A DNA stretch of 64,000 nt from Acidobacteriota bacterium (GTDB lineage: Bacteria > Acidobacteriota > Terriglobia > Acidiferrales > UBA7541): the NCBI GenBank assembly GCA_013289955.1, contig JABCYZ010000007.1:186001-250000 (forward strand). The letters run 5' to 3'. The notes below the pieces were generated by a model. The model was not told the DNA's origin, did no database searches, and saw only the letters and a list, made by a program, of their open reading frames with translations. This document shows, one piece after another, positions 26,518 to 34,883 of this stretch (the stretch's first letter is position 1; every line of letters begins with the position of its first letter). The translations under genes were made by a program, and so were the position numbers.

Positions 26518-28836
26518 ATGCGACGTTGTGGCAGCGTTCTTTTATGTGTCGGGATGGGTCTGTTCGCCGTGGGCTGCCCGAAGGGCCAGACAGATTATAG
26601 CAAAGGGCGGAAGGCAGAGACACTCGAGGATTACGACGCCGCTTTGGAGTTTTATCAGAAAGCCCTGAAGACCGACCCCAACAATGCAGGCTACAAAATC
26701 CGGCTCAACCAAGCGAGGTTTGAGGCCGGAGAGATGCATGTAAAGCAGGGGCTGAAGCAGAGGGAAAACGGGGATCTGCAAGGCGCGGCGGCACAGTTCC
26801 AGCGGGCCCAGATGGATGATCCATCCAGCGCGATTGCAGCTCAGGAACTGAAGAAAACGCTGGCGATGATCGTGGAGCAATCGCACGCGGGAGATAACGC
26901 CAAGCCAGCCTCGGACGACGAATTGGGAAAATACATGGCGGAGCCGCCGGAACTCAAGCCGCTCTCCAATGTGGCCATCACGTATAAGGCGTCCGCCGAC
27001 GCAAGGGTTGTCTTCGACACCATCGGGAAGCTGGCGGGATTAACAGTGATCTATGACCCCGATTTCCCTGCCCGGCGAATCACCGTGGATTTGAATAATT
27101 TGACCTTAGAGCAGGCCCTGGAGGTGGTGTGCCTGGAGAGCAAAGCGTTCACAAAAGCAGTCACAGAAAACATCATCATGGTGATTCCCGACCAGGCGGC
27201 CAAGCGGAAAGACTACGAAGAAGAGGTGTTGAAGACGTTTTATCTGTCGAACACGGTGACGCCGCAGGATTTGACGGAAATCCTCACGGGGTTGCGGTCG
27301 TTGTTTGATTTGCATCGCGTCCAGCAGCTGAACTCTCAAAACGCGATTATTATCCGGGCGACTCCGGACGTGCTGAAACTCGTCGGCAAAGTGCTCGATG
27401 ACGTGGATAAGGCGAAATCAGAAGTGGTGGTTCAGGTGGAAGTGCTGGAGGCGCGCACAGATCGTCTGCGCACTCTGGGAATCCAGCCGGGTCAAACCGC
27501 TTCGATTGCCATAAATCCGAATGCGACAACGACGACCGGGAGCACGACGACCACAACGACCACGAACAACACCACTCTGAACACACTTGCCCATCTCAAC
27601 AGCAACGACTACACCGTGACTCTTCCGAACTTTACAGCCAACGCCGTACTGACGGACACGTTCACCAAGATTATTCAGAACCCGGAGCTTCGTTCCGTGG
27701 ACGGGCAGCAGGCAAAACTCAAAATTGGCGACCGCATCCCGATCGCGACAGGAAGCTTTCAGGCTGGTGTAGGCGTGGGCGCGGTGGGCACGGCAGGTCT
27801 CGTGAACCCGCTGGTCAACACGCAGTTTCAATATCAGGATGTTGGCGTGAATATAGACATGACCCCGCGGGTCCATCCGAATCACGACGTCAGCCTGAAG
27901 ATTAAGATTGAAGTATCTTCGGTCACAGGCACATCCACGATTGGCGGAATCAGCCAGCCAATTATCAGCCAGCGTGTCGTAGAGCACGACATTCGATTGG
28001 GAGACGGCCAGGCCTATATTCTGGGTGGCCTCATCGAAAGGACAGACACAAAGACATTGAACGGATGGCCCGGGTTGGCAAAGATTCCGGTCATACGTTA
28101 TCTATTCTCGAGCGACAACGTGGAGCACGAGGAAGATGAAGTTTTGATCATGCTGATTCCGCATATCGTGAGGCTGCCGGACTGGACGCGCGAGAATCTG
28201 CGCGGAATCTACTCGGGTCCTGATCAGAATCCTCAGGTCAAGCGCGACAGTGAAATCCGCACGCCAGCTACGGAACCCGCAAAATCACTTGCGCAAGCTT
28301 CGGCCGGTGCAACGCCCGGAGCAGCGGTGACCGCCCCTGGAGCAGTAGGGCCGGGCGGTGTCCCCAATGGGCCGTCTGTGAATCCTCCGCAAGGTCAACC
28401 TGGCAAGTTGCGGTTTGACCCGTCGGCACTCACTGTGAAAGTGGGAGAGACGAAAATGGTTGCGGTAGTTGTGGAGAATGTGAGCGACCTGTTCTCCATA
28501 CCGATGTTGCTGCAGTACAACCCGGCGCTCATCAGCATCGAGGATGTGCAGCATGCGGTAAGTGAAGGACAGCACGGAGGATTCCTCTCAGGCGGTACGC
28601 AGGAGATTGCTATCGTAAAGAGCGTCAATGCGGAAAAGGGCCAAGCCATAATTTCCGCGACGCGTCAGCCGAATACCCAGGGTGTGAGTGGAAGCGGCAC
28701 CCTGGTCGGTATTGTGATCAAGGGCATCGCGCCGGGCTCGTCGAATCTCACCATCATGCAACAGAACGCCAAGGATTCGCAGCAGAGGCCCATTCCATTG
28801 GTCACGAATGAAGCCACGGTGCAAGTTCAGCCTTAA
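26518..28836 (+). CDS. TPR-secretin-cohesin-domain lipoprotein (type II/IV pilus-like secretion secretin)
   Basis: This is a 772-residue outer-membrane channel protein. It has a lipoprotein signal (Cys20 in LFAVGC), two or three TPR repeats (ALEFYQKALKTDPNNAGYKI, then AAAQFQRAQMDDPSSA) and an STN-like domain with N1-type ring domains. The secretin core follows: ELRSVDGQQAKLKIGDRIPI, QYQDVGVNIDMTPRVHPN and AYILGGLIERTDTK. A Pro/Ala-rich linker then leads to a cohesin-like beta domain (about residues 625-772, LRFDPSALTVKVGETKMVAV to SNLTIMQQNAKD). The ATG at 26518 follows GGAGAG. It is the first gene of a three-gene operon with two pseudopilins. ATPase and platform genes are not visible. Confidence 0.85.
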   Translation: MRRCGSVLLCVGMGLFAVGCPKGQTDYSKGRKAETLEDYDAALEFYQKALKTDPNNAGYKIRLNQARFEAGEMHVKQGLKQRENGDLQGAAAQFQRAQMDDPSSAIAAQELKKTLAMIVEQSHAGDNAKPASDDELGKYMAEPPELKPLSNVAITYKASADARVVFDTIGKLAGLTVIYDPDFPARRITVDLNNLTLEQALEVVCLESKAFTKAVTENIIMVIPDQAAKRKDYEEEVLKTFYLSNTVTPQDLTEILTGLRSLFDLHRVQQLNSQNAIIIRATPDVLKLVGKVLDDVDKAKSEVVVQVEVLEARTDRLRTLGIQPGQTASIAINPNATTTTGSTTTTTTTNNTTLNTLAHLNSNDYTVTLPNFTANAVLTDTFTKIIQNPELRSVDGQQAKLKIGDRIPIATGSFQAGVGVGAVGTAGLVNPLVNTQFQYQDVGVNIDMTPRVHPNHDVSLKIKIEVSSVTGTSTIGGISQPIISQRVVEHDIRLGDGQAYILGGLIERTDTKTLNGWPGLAKIPVIRYLFSSDNVEHEEDEVLIMLIPHIVRLPDWTRENLRGIYSGPDQNPQVKRDSEIRTPATEPAKSLAQASAGATPGAAVTAPGAVGPGGVPNGPSVNPPQGQPGKLRFDPSALTVKVGETKMVAVVVENVSDLFSIPMLLQYNPALISIEDVQHAVSEGQHGGFLSGGTQEIAIVKSVNAEKGQAIISATRQPNTQGVSGSGTLVGIVIKGIAPGSSNLTIMQQNAKDSQQRPIPLVTNEATVQVQP

Positions 28837-28855
28837 TTCAAGTTAGAGGAAATAA

Positions 28856-29362
28856 ATGATGTTGCGTCGCGAGTTTCGTTCCCTCAGCAGTTCCCGGCAA
28901 GGGCGCCTCTCTCTAAATGCGGGAATGACGCTGCTGGAATTGATTATTGCCTGCGCGATTCTGATGATCTTGTCTTCCATGGCGCTGCCGGTTTTTCGTT
29001 ATACGGTGATCCGCCAAAAGGAGTCGGAACTGCGCTACGACCTGCGGTCGATGAAGGACGCGATCGACCGCTATAGGGATCTTGCCGATCAACACAAATT
29101 CCGGACAGAAGTCGGGAGCGAGAATTATCCACCTGATTTGGATACGCTGGTGAAAGGTGTGCAGCTTGGGGCGGGGGACGATAAGAGACTCCGGTTTCTG
29201 AGGAAGGTTCCCGTGGACCCGATGACAGGACGTGCGGACTGGGGATTGCGCTCGATCAGCGACGATCCGGATTCGACGAGCTGGGGCGGGAAAAATGTTT
29301 TCGATGTGTACTCGAAGTCGTCGGGGACGGCGCTCGATGGGACAAAGTATAGCGACTGGTAA
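28856..29362 (+). CDS. GspG-like type II secretion pseudopilin
   Basis: This is a 168-residue protein with a 24-residue basic leader ending in Gly and the processed N-terminus MTLLELIIACAILMILSSMA (Glu at position 5 of the mature protein), a type IV prepilin signature. The C-terminal globular part shows the GspG pattern RKVPVDPMTGRADWGLRS, which forms the calcium-binding loop region. It is probably cleaved by a prepilin peptidase and polymerises into the pseudopilus beneath the secretin encoded upstream. A GAGGA site precedes the ATG, 19 bases after the secretin stop. Confidence 0.85.
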   Translation: MMLRREFRSLSSSRQGRLSLNAGMTLLELIIACAILMILSSMALPVFRYTVIRQKESELRYDLRSMKDAIDRYRDLADQHKFRTEVGSENYPPDLDTLVKGVQLGAGDDKRLRFLRKVPVDPMTGRADWGLRSISDDPDSTSWGGKNVFDVYSKSSGTALDGTKYSDW

Positions 29363-29380
29363 TTGGGTCGGGGTGCTGAG

Positions 29381-29830
29381 ATGGACAAAATCATGGGAAG
29401 ATTCATGGAAAACGGAGCTGCGCGGCGGAAACGCGCGAAGCGGCTTTCCAACGTTGGGTTTACGCTGATCGAATTGATGATCGTCATTGCGATCATCCTT
29501 ATCCTGTTGGGGTTAGCCGCTGGACGATACGACATGACCATCCAGCGATCACGAGAAGCGGTGCTGAAACATGATTTGCAGGTTTTGCGCGAAGCGATTG
29601 ACAATTTCACGCTGGACAAGCAGGCCGCGCCGCAATCACTCGAAGACCTCCACCAGGCAGGATATCTGCGGGAAGTCCCCGTGGATCCGATGACTCAGGC
29701 CACTGACTGGGACCCGGCATTCGACAATGTGGTACTGAGCCCGGATCAAGTGATTACGGGGATGGTTGACGTGCATTCGCACTCAGCGCTTACATCGCGG
29801 TTCGATGGAACGGCGTACAATACCTGGTAG
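29381..29830 (+). CDS. GspG-like type II secretion pseudopilin
   Basis: This is a 149-residue prepilin-like protein with a basic leader and cleavage site NVGFTLIELMIVIAIILILL (Phe+1, Glu+5), followed by REVPVDPMTQATDWDPAFD, the GspG-type loop also seen in the upstream gene. Two GspG-like proteins side by side suggest either a major and a minor subunit or a recent duplication that has diverged. ATG 29381 is chosen, and two further in-frame ATGs are close by. It is the last gene of the secretin operon. Confidence 0.8.
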   Translation: MDKIMGRFMENGAARRKRAKRLSNVGFTLIELMIVIAIILILLGLAAGRYDMTIQRSREAVLKHDLQVLREAIDNFTLDKQAAPQSLEDLHQAGYLREVPVDPMTQATDWDPAFDNVVLSPDQVITGMVDVHSHSALTSRFDGTAYNTW

Positions 29831-30035
29831 AAGCCTGACAGGATTTTTCTGCGGTTCGCTCCTCCTTCCATGATCCTCGGCAGCGATTCATCCTCACGCA
29901 ACTGAAGAAGCGCGAGTTGCGGAAGATCGAGAAGACATGAGTAGAAGACGATGCCGTCCCCCAACTCGACGGCGGCCCACCGCCGTCTGAAATGCCTTAG
30001 AGATTCCGGAAAAGGCGTGTCAGAGTACTCTTGCA

Positions 30036-30872
30036 ATGCCCATTCTCGTTACAAGCGCGTCGGGTACCAATGGGAATGGATTTGGCGCGCTGCTCGCCTT
30101 TGAATTGGACGGAAGATTCCGCGGAACGTTTATTGAGGATGATCGCATTGCCGATCCGCGTGGCCTTGCCGTCGATACAGAGGAAAATTTGCTGTTTCTA
30201 AACAGCGGGACTGATCGCGTATTAGCGATCTCCTCGGATGGGACCGTTGTTCGGGATACTGGCCGGATCGAAGGTCTGAATCCCGGCGGTGGCAATTTCG
30301 GCCCGGATGGCCGGTATTTCGTCGGCTTGCGCAGCGCACGCACAATCATCGCCTTGTCGACCAGTCTTGATGCTGCTGTAGAGCATGTGTTGCCACTGCA
30401 GGTCGTACCTTTTCCTCGAGGATTTGCCTTCGGTCACGATGGCCAGCTGTTCCTCGCCTCGGGAATTGGGCCGAATGGCCAAGGTGATAACGCCATACTG
30501 GCCTTCACTTTAGGCGCACCTCTGCAACCGTCTCGACTGGTCACGGATCCCGAACTGAGTCCGCTCGATCTCGCTATCGCGCCCAACGGCAATGTCGTTG
30601 TCTCTAGCGAGCGTCCATTCGGCGCGTTAGACGCTTTAGCGAGCGTTCGGGAATACGATACGAAGGATGGGCACCTCGTCCGAGTGTTCTCTCCAAATGG
30701 GAAGGCTGAGTTCCGTAAACCGCGCGGCTTGCGCTTTGCTCCCAATGGACTCCTCTACTGCGTCGCCCTTGACGAGGTTGTTGGCTTCGACTTCGCGAGT
30801 GGCGAATGCCTCGGGGCTATCGCCCGATTGCCACGATTAAACGGACAAGCCTTGGTGTTTTTTCCATACTGA
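30036..30872 (+). CDS. NHL/SMP-30-like beta-propeller protein
   Basis: This is a 278-residue protein made of propeller blades such as IADPRGLAVDTEENLLFLNS, PFPRGFAFGHDGQLFLASG, LSPLDLAIAPNGNVVVSSE and FRKPRGLRFAPNGLLYCVA. These (D/F)PRGLAxxxxGxLxV units are typical of NHL and SMP-30/gluconolactonase folds. No signal peptide is visible, so it is probably cytoplasmic. Catalytic residues of gluconolactonases are not clear, so a sugar-lactonase activity is not claimed. It is a lone gene between the pseudopilin operon and the tRNA region. Confidence 0.65.
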   Translation: MPILVTSASGTNGNGFGALLAFELDGRFRGTFIEDDRIADPRGLAVDTEENLLFLNSGTDRVLAISSDGTVVRDTGRIEGLNPGGGNFGPDGRYFVGLRSARTIIALSTSLDAAVEHVLPLQVVPFPRGFAFGHDGQLFLASGIGPNGQGDNAILAFTLGAPLQPSRLVTDPELSPLDLAIAPNGNVVVSSERPFGALDALASVREYDTKDGHLVRVFSPNGKAEFRKPRGLRFAPNGLLYCVALDEVVGFDFASGECLGAIARLPRLNGQALVFFPY

Positions 30873-30934
30873 GCCGACTGCGAGGCCATAATTTAGTCGA
30901 GCTTTCATGACTCGTTGGCCGTCCAAGGAACTAA

Positions 30935-31194
30935 CAATCGCCCGCCGAGGGACTTCCCGTGGTTGACGATTCCACGCTCTGGACGGTCGTTGCGGGAGGT
31001 ATTTATTTTGTCCCTAACGAAACTCACCCTTCTGTCCAGCACTATGAATTCGGCACCCGGAGAATCCGCGAAATCTTCAAAGTAGAAAGAGAGTTCGGCG
31101 AGGCCTCTCGATATCACCTGACGGCAGATACTTCGTGTATTCCCTAAATGAGCGTAAGGACCGCGACATCATGCCGGTCGATCACTTCCAATAA
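30935..31194 (+). pseudogene. Decayed C-terminal fragment of a WD40/TolB-like propeller protein
   Basis: From 30935 one frame encodes PVVDDSTLWTVVAGGIYFVP, QHYEFGTRRIREIFKVERE and so on, then stops at 31147. The neighbouring frame continues seamlessly as LSISPDGRYFVYSLNERKDR to DIMPVDHFQ and a stop at 31192-31194. Joining the frames near 31101-31112 gives the C-terminal blade of the WD40-type proteins that follow winged-helix domains in many Acidobacteria. The 5' part is missing (stop at 30932-30934), so this is a truncated, frameshifted remnant next to the tRNA integration hotspot. Confidence 0.6.
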
Positions 31195-31465
31195 AGAGCC
31201 CGTAACCGCCATTCTCGCTCCCCTGGCCATTCCTCGATCCTCGAAAAGTGCGGAGGGAGCAAGTCATCGGCGCTTTCCATAAATTGCGAGTGAATTACGG
31301 CCAACCGGAAGTAATGCGTTGGTCGCTCGGAATTTTGGGGCACTAAACGGGCACCTGGAAAGCGCAGAACAGCAGAACAACGCTAGTCGCGCAATATCAA
31401 CGCGAAACGTGGAGGAGCCGAATAGCTCGTCGGGCAAGGATAACGACAGCCTTGCAGACAGGCTT
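31195..31465. other. Intergenic region before the initiator tRNA, with a decayed tRNA half
   Basis: No protein gene is supported here. The segment 31409-31435 matches the 5' half of the tRNA-fMet gene 99 bases downstream at 23 of 27 positions (gtggagNagcc then tagctcgtcgggc), without the rest of the tRNA. It looks like a relic of an earlier tRNA copy. Otherwise I see nothing. Confidence 0.45.
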
Positions 31466-31496
31466 TTGCTGAAAAATCTAAGTTGTGTGTTATGAT
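31466..31496 (+). promoter_or_regulatory. Probable tRNA-fMet promoter
   Basis: TTGCTG (31466-31471) and TATGAT (31491-31496) lie 19 bases apart, directly upstream of the tRNA. The -10 is good and the -35 is weak. The 5-base distance from the -10 to the mature tRNA implies little or no 5' leader. Confidence 0.4.
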
Positions 31497-31501
31497 GGTT
31501 C

Positions 31502-31578
<77 letters not shown>

Positions 31579-31579
31579 T

Positions 31580-31620
31580 GGGCGTTTATGAGGAAAATCC
31601 TCTAAGCGCCCTTCTTATTT
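31580..31620 (+). terminator. Rho-independent terminator after tRNA-fMet
   Basis: GGGCG...GAGGA, a short AAA loop, then TCCTC...GCGCCC (31580-31611) form a long stem with one bulge, followed by a T-rich tract (CTTCTTATTT). It lies between the tRNA and the convergent integrase gene. It belongs to the element side of attL, so it replaced the tRNA's original terminator. Confidence 0.65.
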
Positions 31621-31654
31621 ACAGTTACGAGTTGAGCCGTAACACTTGCCAACC

Positions 31655-32839
31655 TCAGTTCGCAGCCGCCGACTTGTTCCCGTTCCCGAGTTGGGAACAG
31701 ATTGGGAACAGATCACCATAGATCGCCCGTTCTACGGCTTGTGCTGCCTCGCGTTCTGATTCCATGGAAACGTGCGTGTAAACATTCGCCGTCATGTTGA
31801 TCGTGGAATGTCCCAAGAGATTCTGCGCAAGCTTTAGGTTTCCCGTCTGGGCATTGATGAAGCTTGCCACCGAATGCCTGAACGCGTGAAAACCGGATGC
31901 ACCTGACGGACGTGGGATACCAAGTCTGTCGAGAACCGGATACAGCACGTCTTTCCGAAGCACGTCCGGGTCAAACGGGAAGCCATCTTTCTTGCAAAAG
32001 ACGAAGTCGTTGGGTTTCTTCCGTTCTGCAGCCTCGCGATGCCTTTTCAATGCCGAAACAAGTAAAGCACCAAGGTTAATCGTCCGAATGCTGCCCTTTG
32101 TCTTCGGCGCTATCAATTGCCCGCGCCAAAGACTCTGCTCTATCTGCATTTGTTCTTTCCCGAGATCAACATATTTCCATTGTAGGCCGAGAATTTCCCC
32201 TGCCCGGACGCCGGTAAGAGCAAGCACCTGGAAGAACACGCCATAACGTTCCGGCGCATTTTCCAAGATTTGCTTCACTTGGTTCGGCGACCAAACAGGT
32301 TTCTCGACACGTTCAACAGTTGGCTTGTGGCGTTCGCGAATCGGAGACTTCTCAACTAGGTCGTTATCCATGGCCAGTGAGAAAATTCCCTGAAGCAACA
32401 CAAGCAAATTCCGAGCAGTCTTTGAAGACAGACCGGACTTTAACTTGGTTTGCACGAAATTCTCGATCTGAAGTGGAATAACGTCTCGCAGCGGAGAGTC
32501 CCCGAATGCAGGAAGGATGTGCAGCTTCAATGCGGATTCGTAAGTCGCGCGTGTTGAAAGCTTCACTCTCTGGCGGTCCAGGTAAGGTCTCCAGTAATTC
32601 TCCACGAATCCTCGGATCGTCAAGGCACTGACTTCCGGGCGTACCGTTGAAGCTGACTGGATACGTTGCTCCAAGACCGCGCGAGCTGCCTTACGTCCAG
32701 ACAGCCCGTAGAGTGTCTCCCTCCTGTGTTGCCATTTGCCACTCTGTGTTCGCACCCGGTAGCGAATCTTGAAAGCAATCCCCTGCCGGGTCTGGATTGG
32801 TTCTGAAATGTAGCCCTGCTGATACGATTGACGAGTCAC
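31655..32839 (-). CDS. int: Tyrosine recombinase (integrase) of the element
   Basis: This 394-residue site-specific recombinase excises and inserts the element. The catalytic residues are visible: Arg in LTGVRAGEILGLQW, the HAFRHSVASF box (His-x-x-Arg), His in NLLGHSTINMTANVYTHVSM and the nucleophilic Tyr in the same segment. The N-terminus has an arm-binding-like domain and a core-binding SAM-like domain. Translation starts at GTG 32839, overlapping the stop of the upstream small gene (GTGA) and preceded by AAAGGAG, so the two are coupled. Its last codons run through the TTGGGAACAG iterons at 31691-31710. Confidence 0.93.
   Translation of the reverse strand: MTRQSYQQGYISEPIQTRQGIAFKIRYRVRTQSGKWQHRRETLYGLSGRKAARAVLEQRIQSASTVRPEVSALTIRGFVENYWRPYLDRQRVKLSTRATYESALKLHILPAFGDSPLRDVIPLQIENFVQTKLKSGLSSKTARNLLVLLQGIFSLAMDNDLVEKSPIRERHKPTVERVEKPVWSPNQVKQILENAPERYGVFFQVLALTGVRAGEILGLQWKYVDLGKEQMQIEQSLWRGQLIAPKTKGSIRTINLGALLVSALKRHREAAERKKPNDFVFCKKDGFPFDPDVLRKDVLYPVLDRLGIPRPSGASGFHAFRHSVASFINAQTGNLKLAQNLLGHSTINMTANVYTHVSMESEREAAQAVERAIYGDLFPICSQLGNGNKSAAAN
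31691..31718. repeat. Left copy of the integrase-arm-like iterons
   Basis: Two tandem TTGGGAACAG-type units lie here, 112 bases inside attL and within the integrase 3' end. Twenty-six of the 28 bases recur at 59762-59789, inside attR, in the same orientation. Candidate arm-type integrase sites, or a short remnant of an integrase 3' end on the right side. Confidence 0.5.
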
Positions 32840-33039
32840 TGTTTATTCTCCTTTCGCTTTTGTGACCCGTCTTTGCTCCTCATTTGGATATAGAGCATGC
32901 CTCCGTTACGGAAGATCGAGGCGACCGATTCCCCCAGAGCGCGAGCTTTTCTTGAAAAGAATTCTGTCTCGCGGGGCGAAAGCCTGAGAGGAAACAGCTT
33001 GCTGCGCTTGTGATCTTCCGATTTTCGAGGCCGTCCCAT
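32836..33039 (-). CDS. Small ribbon-helix-helix-like DNA-binding protein
   Basis: This is a 67-residue basic protein starting MGRPRKSEDHKRSKLFPLRL, with a helix RETEFFSRKARALGESVASI. This resembles short RHH/MobC-like repressors with an N-terminal beta strand (KLFPLRLS) followed by two helices. The frame extends upstream to 33243, but the MGRPRKSE start is the natural one. It overlaps the integrase start by four bases (GTGA), so it is likely a regulator or recombination directionality helper for the integrase. The family assignment is by pattern only. Confidence 0.6.
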   Translation of the reverse strand: MGRPRKSEDHKRSKLFPLRLSPRETEFFSRKARALGESVASIFRNGGMLYIQMRSKDGSQKRKENKQ

Positions 33040-33128
33040 ATCCACCGTAAATGTATATACATCTACGCAGCGAGTCAAACAGATCAGAAGACACCCGCCG
33101 GTCGACTGCAACACTTCGGAGGCATGGA

Positions 33129-33518
33129 TCATTTCTCTAAACTCTCTAAACGCTCTAAACGCTCCAACACCTTCGACCAGGAGAATCGCAGGTATTTCCC
33201 AAGGTGATAGGCTCCCAGCGCGTCTGCGTGGCTGTAAACCCAATTGCAGCTAACACACAAGCGAACGGCTACTTCCTTAACTGTGAGAAAGTGGCACGCG
33301 TCCCGCTCTTTAGAAACGGCTTCAGCCCTCCGATCGGTGAGCGGCAAATCAAAGACTTCAGTCGCGCGTTGCCGGGGCGGAGATGCTTCGGCTCCCTCCG
33401 GCGACGATTCAATTCCCCTCACCAATTCTGACGACGAGCTCACTGCGAGGCGCAGGCCATGCACTCTTGGCGAGTCTGGGTTCCTACGCGGGTCGGATTG
33501 GACATTGCGGACTTTCAT
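33129..33518 (-). CDS. Excisionase-like helix-turn-helix protein
   Basis: This is a 129-residue protein whose C-terminal half (FLTVKEVAVRLCVSCNWVYS, then HADALGAYHLGKYLRFSWSK) matches the MerR-like HTH_17 fold of excisionases, ending with a leucine-rich helix (VLERLERLESLEK). The first 70 residues are low-complexity and may not all be translated, since several later starts are possible. It is encoded upstream of the RHH and integrase genes on the same strand, as expected for an Xis-type protein controlling excision of the element. Confidence 0.65.
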   Translation of the reverse strand: MKVRNVQSDPRRNPDSPRVHGLRLAVSSSSELVRGIESSPEGAEASPPRQRATEVFDLPLTDRRAEAVSKERDACHFLTVKEVAVRLCVSCNWVYSHADALGAYHLGKYLRFSWSKVLERLERLESLEK

Positions 33519-33521
33519 CAG

Positions 33522-33574
33522 ATCCCATGGAAAATGGGATTGACATCATAGCCGGTCGCATGTATTCTGTCAAT
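33522..33574. promoter_or_regulatory. Divergent regulatory region: sigma-70 promoter with two nested inverted repeats
   Basis: TTGACA (33540-33545) and TATTCT (33563-33568) are 17 bases apart and point at the rightward gene starting at 33630. An inverted repeat ATCCCAT (33522-33528)/ATGGGAT (33534-33540) touches the -35. A second, ATTGACA (33539-33545)/TGTCAAT (33568-33574), brackets the promoter. Both look like operator sites, placed between the excisionase-like gene and the rightward mobilization genes. Confidence 0.55.
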
Positions 33575-33629
33575 ATGTTTCGATACACTTTGTCGGAATG
33601 TATTTGCCACCGAGAAAGCGAGTCTCCTA

Positions 33630-34805
33630 TTGCCTGACAAGCCTGAACAACCCGAGGGAAAGCCCCCGGACAAATCGGACAAAGCAAAGCAGCAACAGAC
33701 TCTTTCCGTCCGAATCAGCGAAGCGCTACGCCAGCGCCTGGACAGAGCCAAGAATCTCATGTCGTCCAGGACAGGCGAAAGCGTCTCCACGTCAGAGATT
33801 GCAAAACAATTTCTCGAATCGGCCCGCGAAGACCGCCTCGAAGTCGTGGACCTTATGTCGGAGCCGACCAAAGCGCTTCGTGAAATTCGCAGAAAGGGCG
33901 AGGCTCAGCATCTCCTGTCGAAGGCAGAGTGGGTGGTCCTTGCCCACTTTGTTCAACAGGGACTGGAAGCATTTTCGAGCGACACACCAAGTCATGTATC
34001 TCGCGGTTCTCTCATCGCCGTCCTCGATGCGTTCTCGGCAGCCTACGATTTGCGCAAGGGCCAGTCCGCCTCAGATGAGTATTACCTGGGCAATCTTCCC
34101 TGGGACTGTCGTCCCTCGAAAGTAAGGGCCACCGAAGGCAGCGAGAAAGTCACGCCCGAAATCGTGCGTCGAACCGTGGCGGAAACACGCCGACAGTTTA
34201 GCGATCCGGCCACAAAGTGGGAACCACTGCTAGCGGGGCGGAATCTTTATGCGCTTCTCGAAGATGATGGCCTCAAAGATGCGGACGCACTCAATCGTGC
34301 GCTCCGCCCTCATTGGCCGTCCCTTTGGCGACTCGCCGCACGGGGCCATTATCACCTCACGAAGGAGCCCGTCCGCGACAAGGCCAAGGCCGTCGCTGAG
34401 AGTTTCTTTCAGGTAGCGATCCCGCCGATTAGCGAGGGCGGATTCACTCTGTCTTTTGCTCGTGGGGAGGGCAACGACTTCTCCGTGCTCCTCAGCTTCC
34501 CCGGCGCGAGAGCGCCAATGTACCCACTGTCTGAGTATGCGGTCATGGCCGAGTTTCGGGCCATGCTAGTAACCCTCGACCCGGAAGGTTCGACGCAGCA
34601 CTGGAAGGGCGAATACTTTTTTGGCTATGTCGGCGAGCATGGGAAAGAGGTCGAGTTCTCCTTTCGCGCGCGCAGCAACGGAATCACGTTCACGTTCTCG
34701 GAGAAAGAGTGGAAGGCGGTGCGGGAGCTATTCCGCCGTGCCTGGGAAGTCCCAGCCGTGCGGGCGCTGTGGGACGGTTTGATCCTCGAATACGGTGAGC
34801 TATGA
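33630..34805 (+). CDS. Hypothetical protein with N-terminal RHH-like segment
   Basis: This is a 391-residue cytoplasmic protein. A charged, Pro/Lys-rich N-terminus leads into TLSVRISEALRQRLDRAKNL...SEIAKQFLESAREDRLEV, which looks like a ribbon-helix-helix DNA-binding module. The remaining 300 residues are a mixed alpha/beta domain with no motif I recognise (LSKAEWVVLAHFVQQGLEAF; the C-terminus has strands such as EYFFGYVGEHGKEVEFSF). The start is the TTG at 33630, since no ATG lies in frame. Position at the head of the mobilization block suggests a regulator or relaxosome component, which is inference. Confidence 0.6.
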   Translation: MPDKPEQPEGKPPDKSDKAKQQQTLSVRISEALRQRLDRAKNLMSSRTGESVSTSEIAKQFLESAREDRLEVVDLMSEPTKALREIRRKGEAQHLLSKAEWVVLAHFVQQGLEAFSSDTPSHVSRGSLIAVLDAFSAAYDLRKGQSASDEYYLGNLPWDCRPSKVRATEGSEKVTPEIVRRTVAETRRQFSDPATKWEPLLAGRNLYALLEDDGLKDADALNRALRPHWPSLWRLAARGHYHLTKEPVRDKAKAVAESFFQVAIPPISEGGFTLSFARGEGNDFSVLLSFPGARAPMYPLSEYAVMAEFRAMLVTLDPEGSTQHWKGEYFFGYVGEHGKEVEFSFRARSNGITFTFSEKEWKAVRELFRRAWEVPAVRALWDGLILEYGEL

Positions 34806-34883
34806 GGAGCGGTGCCTTCGGCACCGGGAGTTGGACTGACACGTCACCCCGTTTCGGGTGCTGTTTGGAGACCAAAGTTGCTA

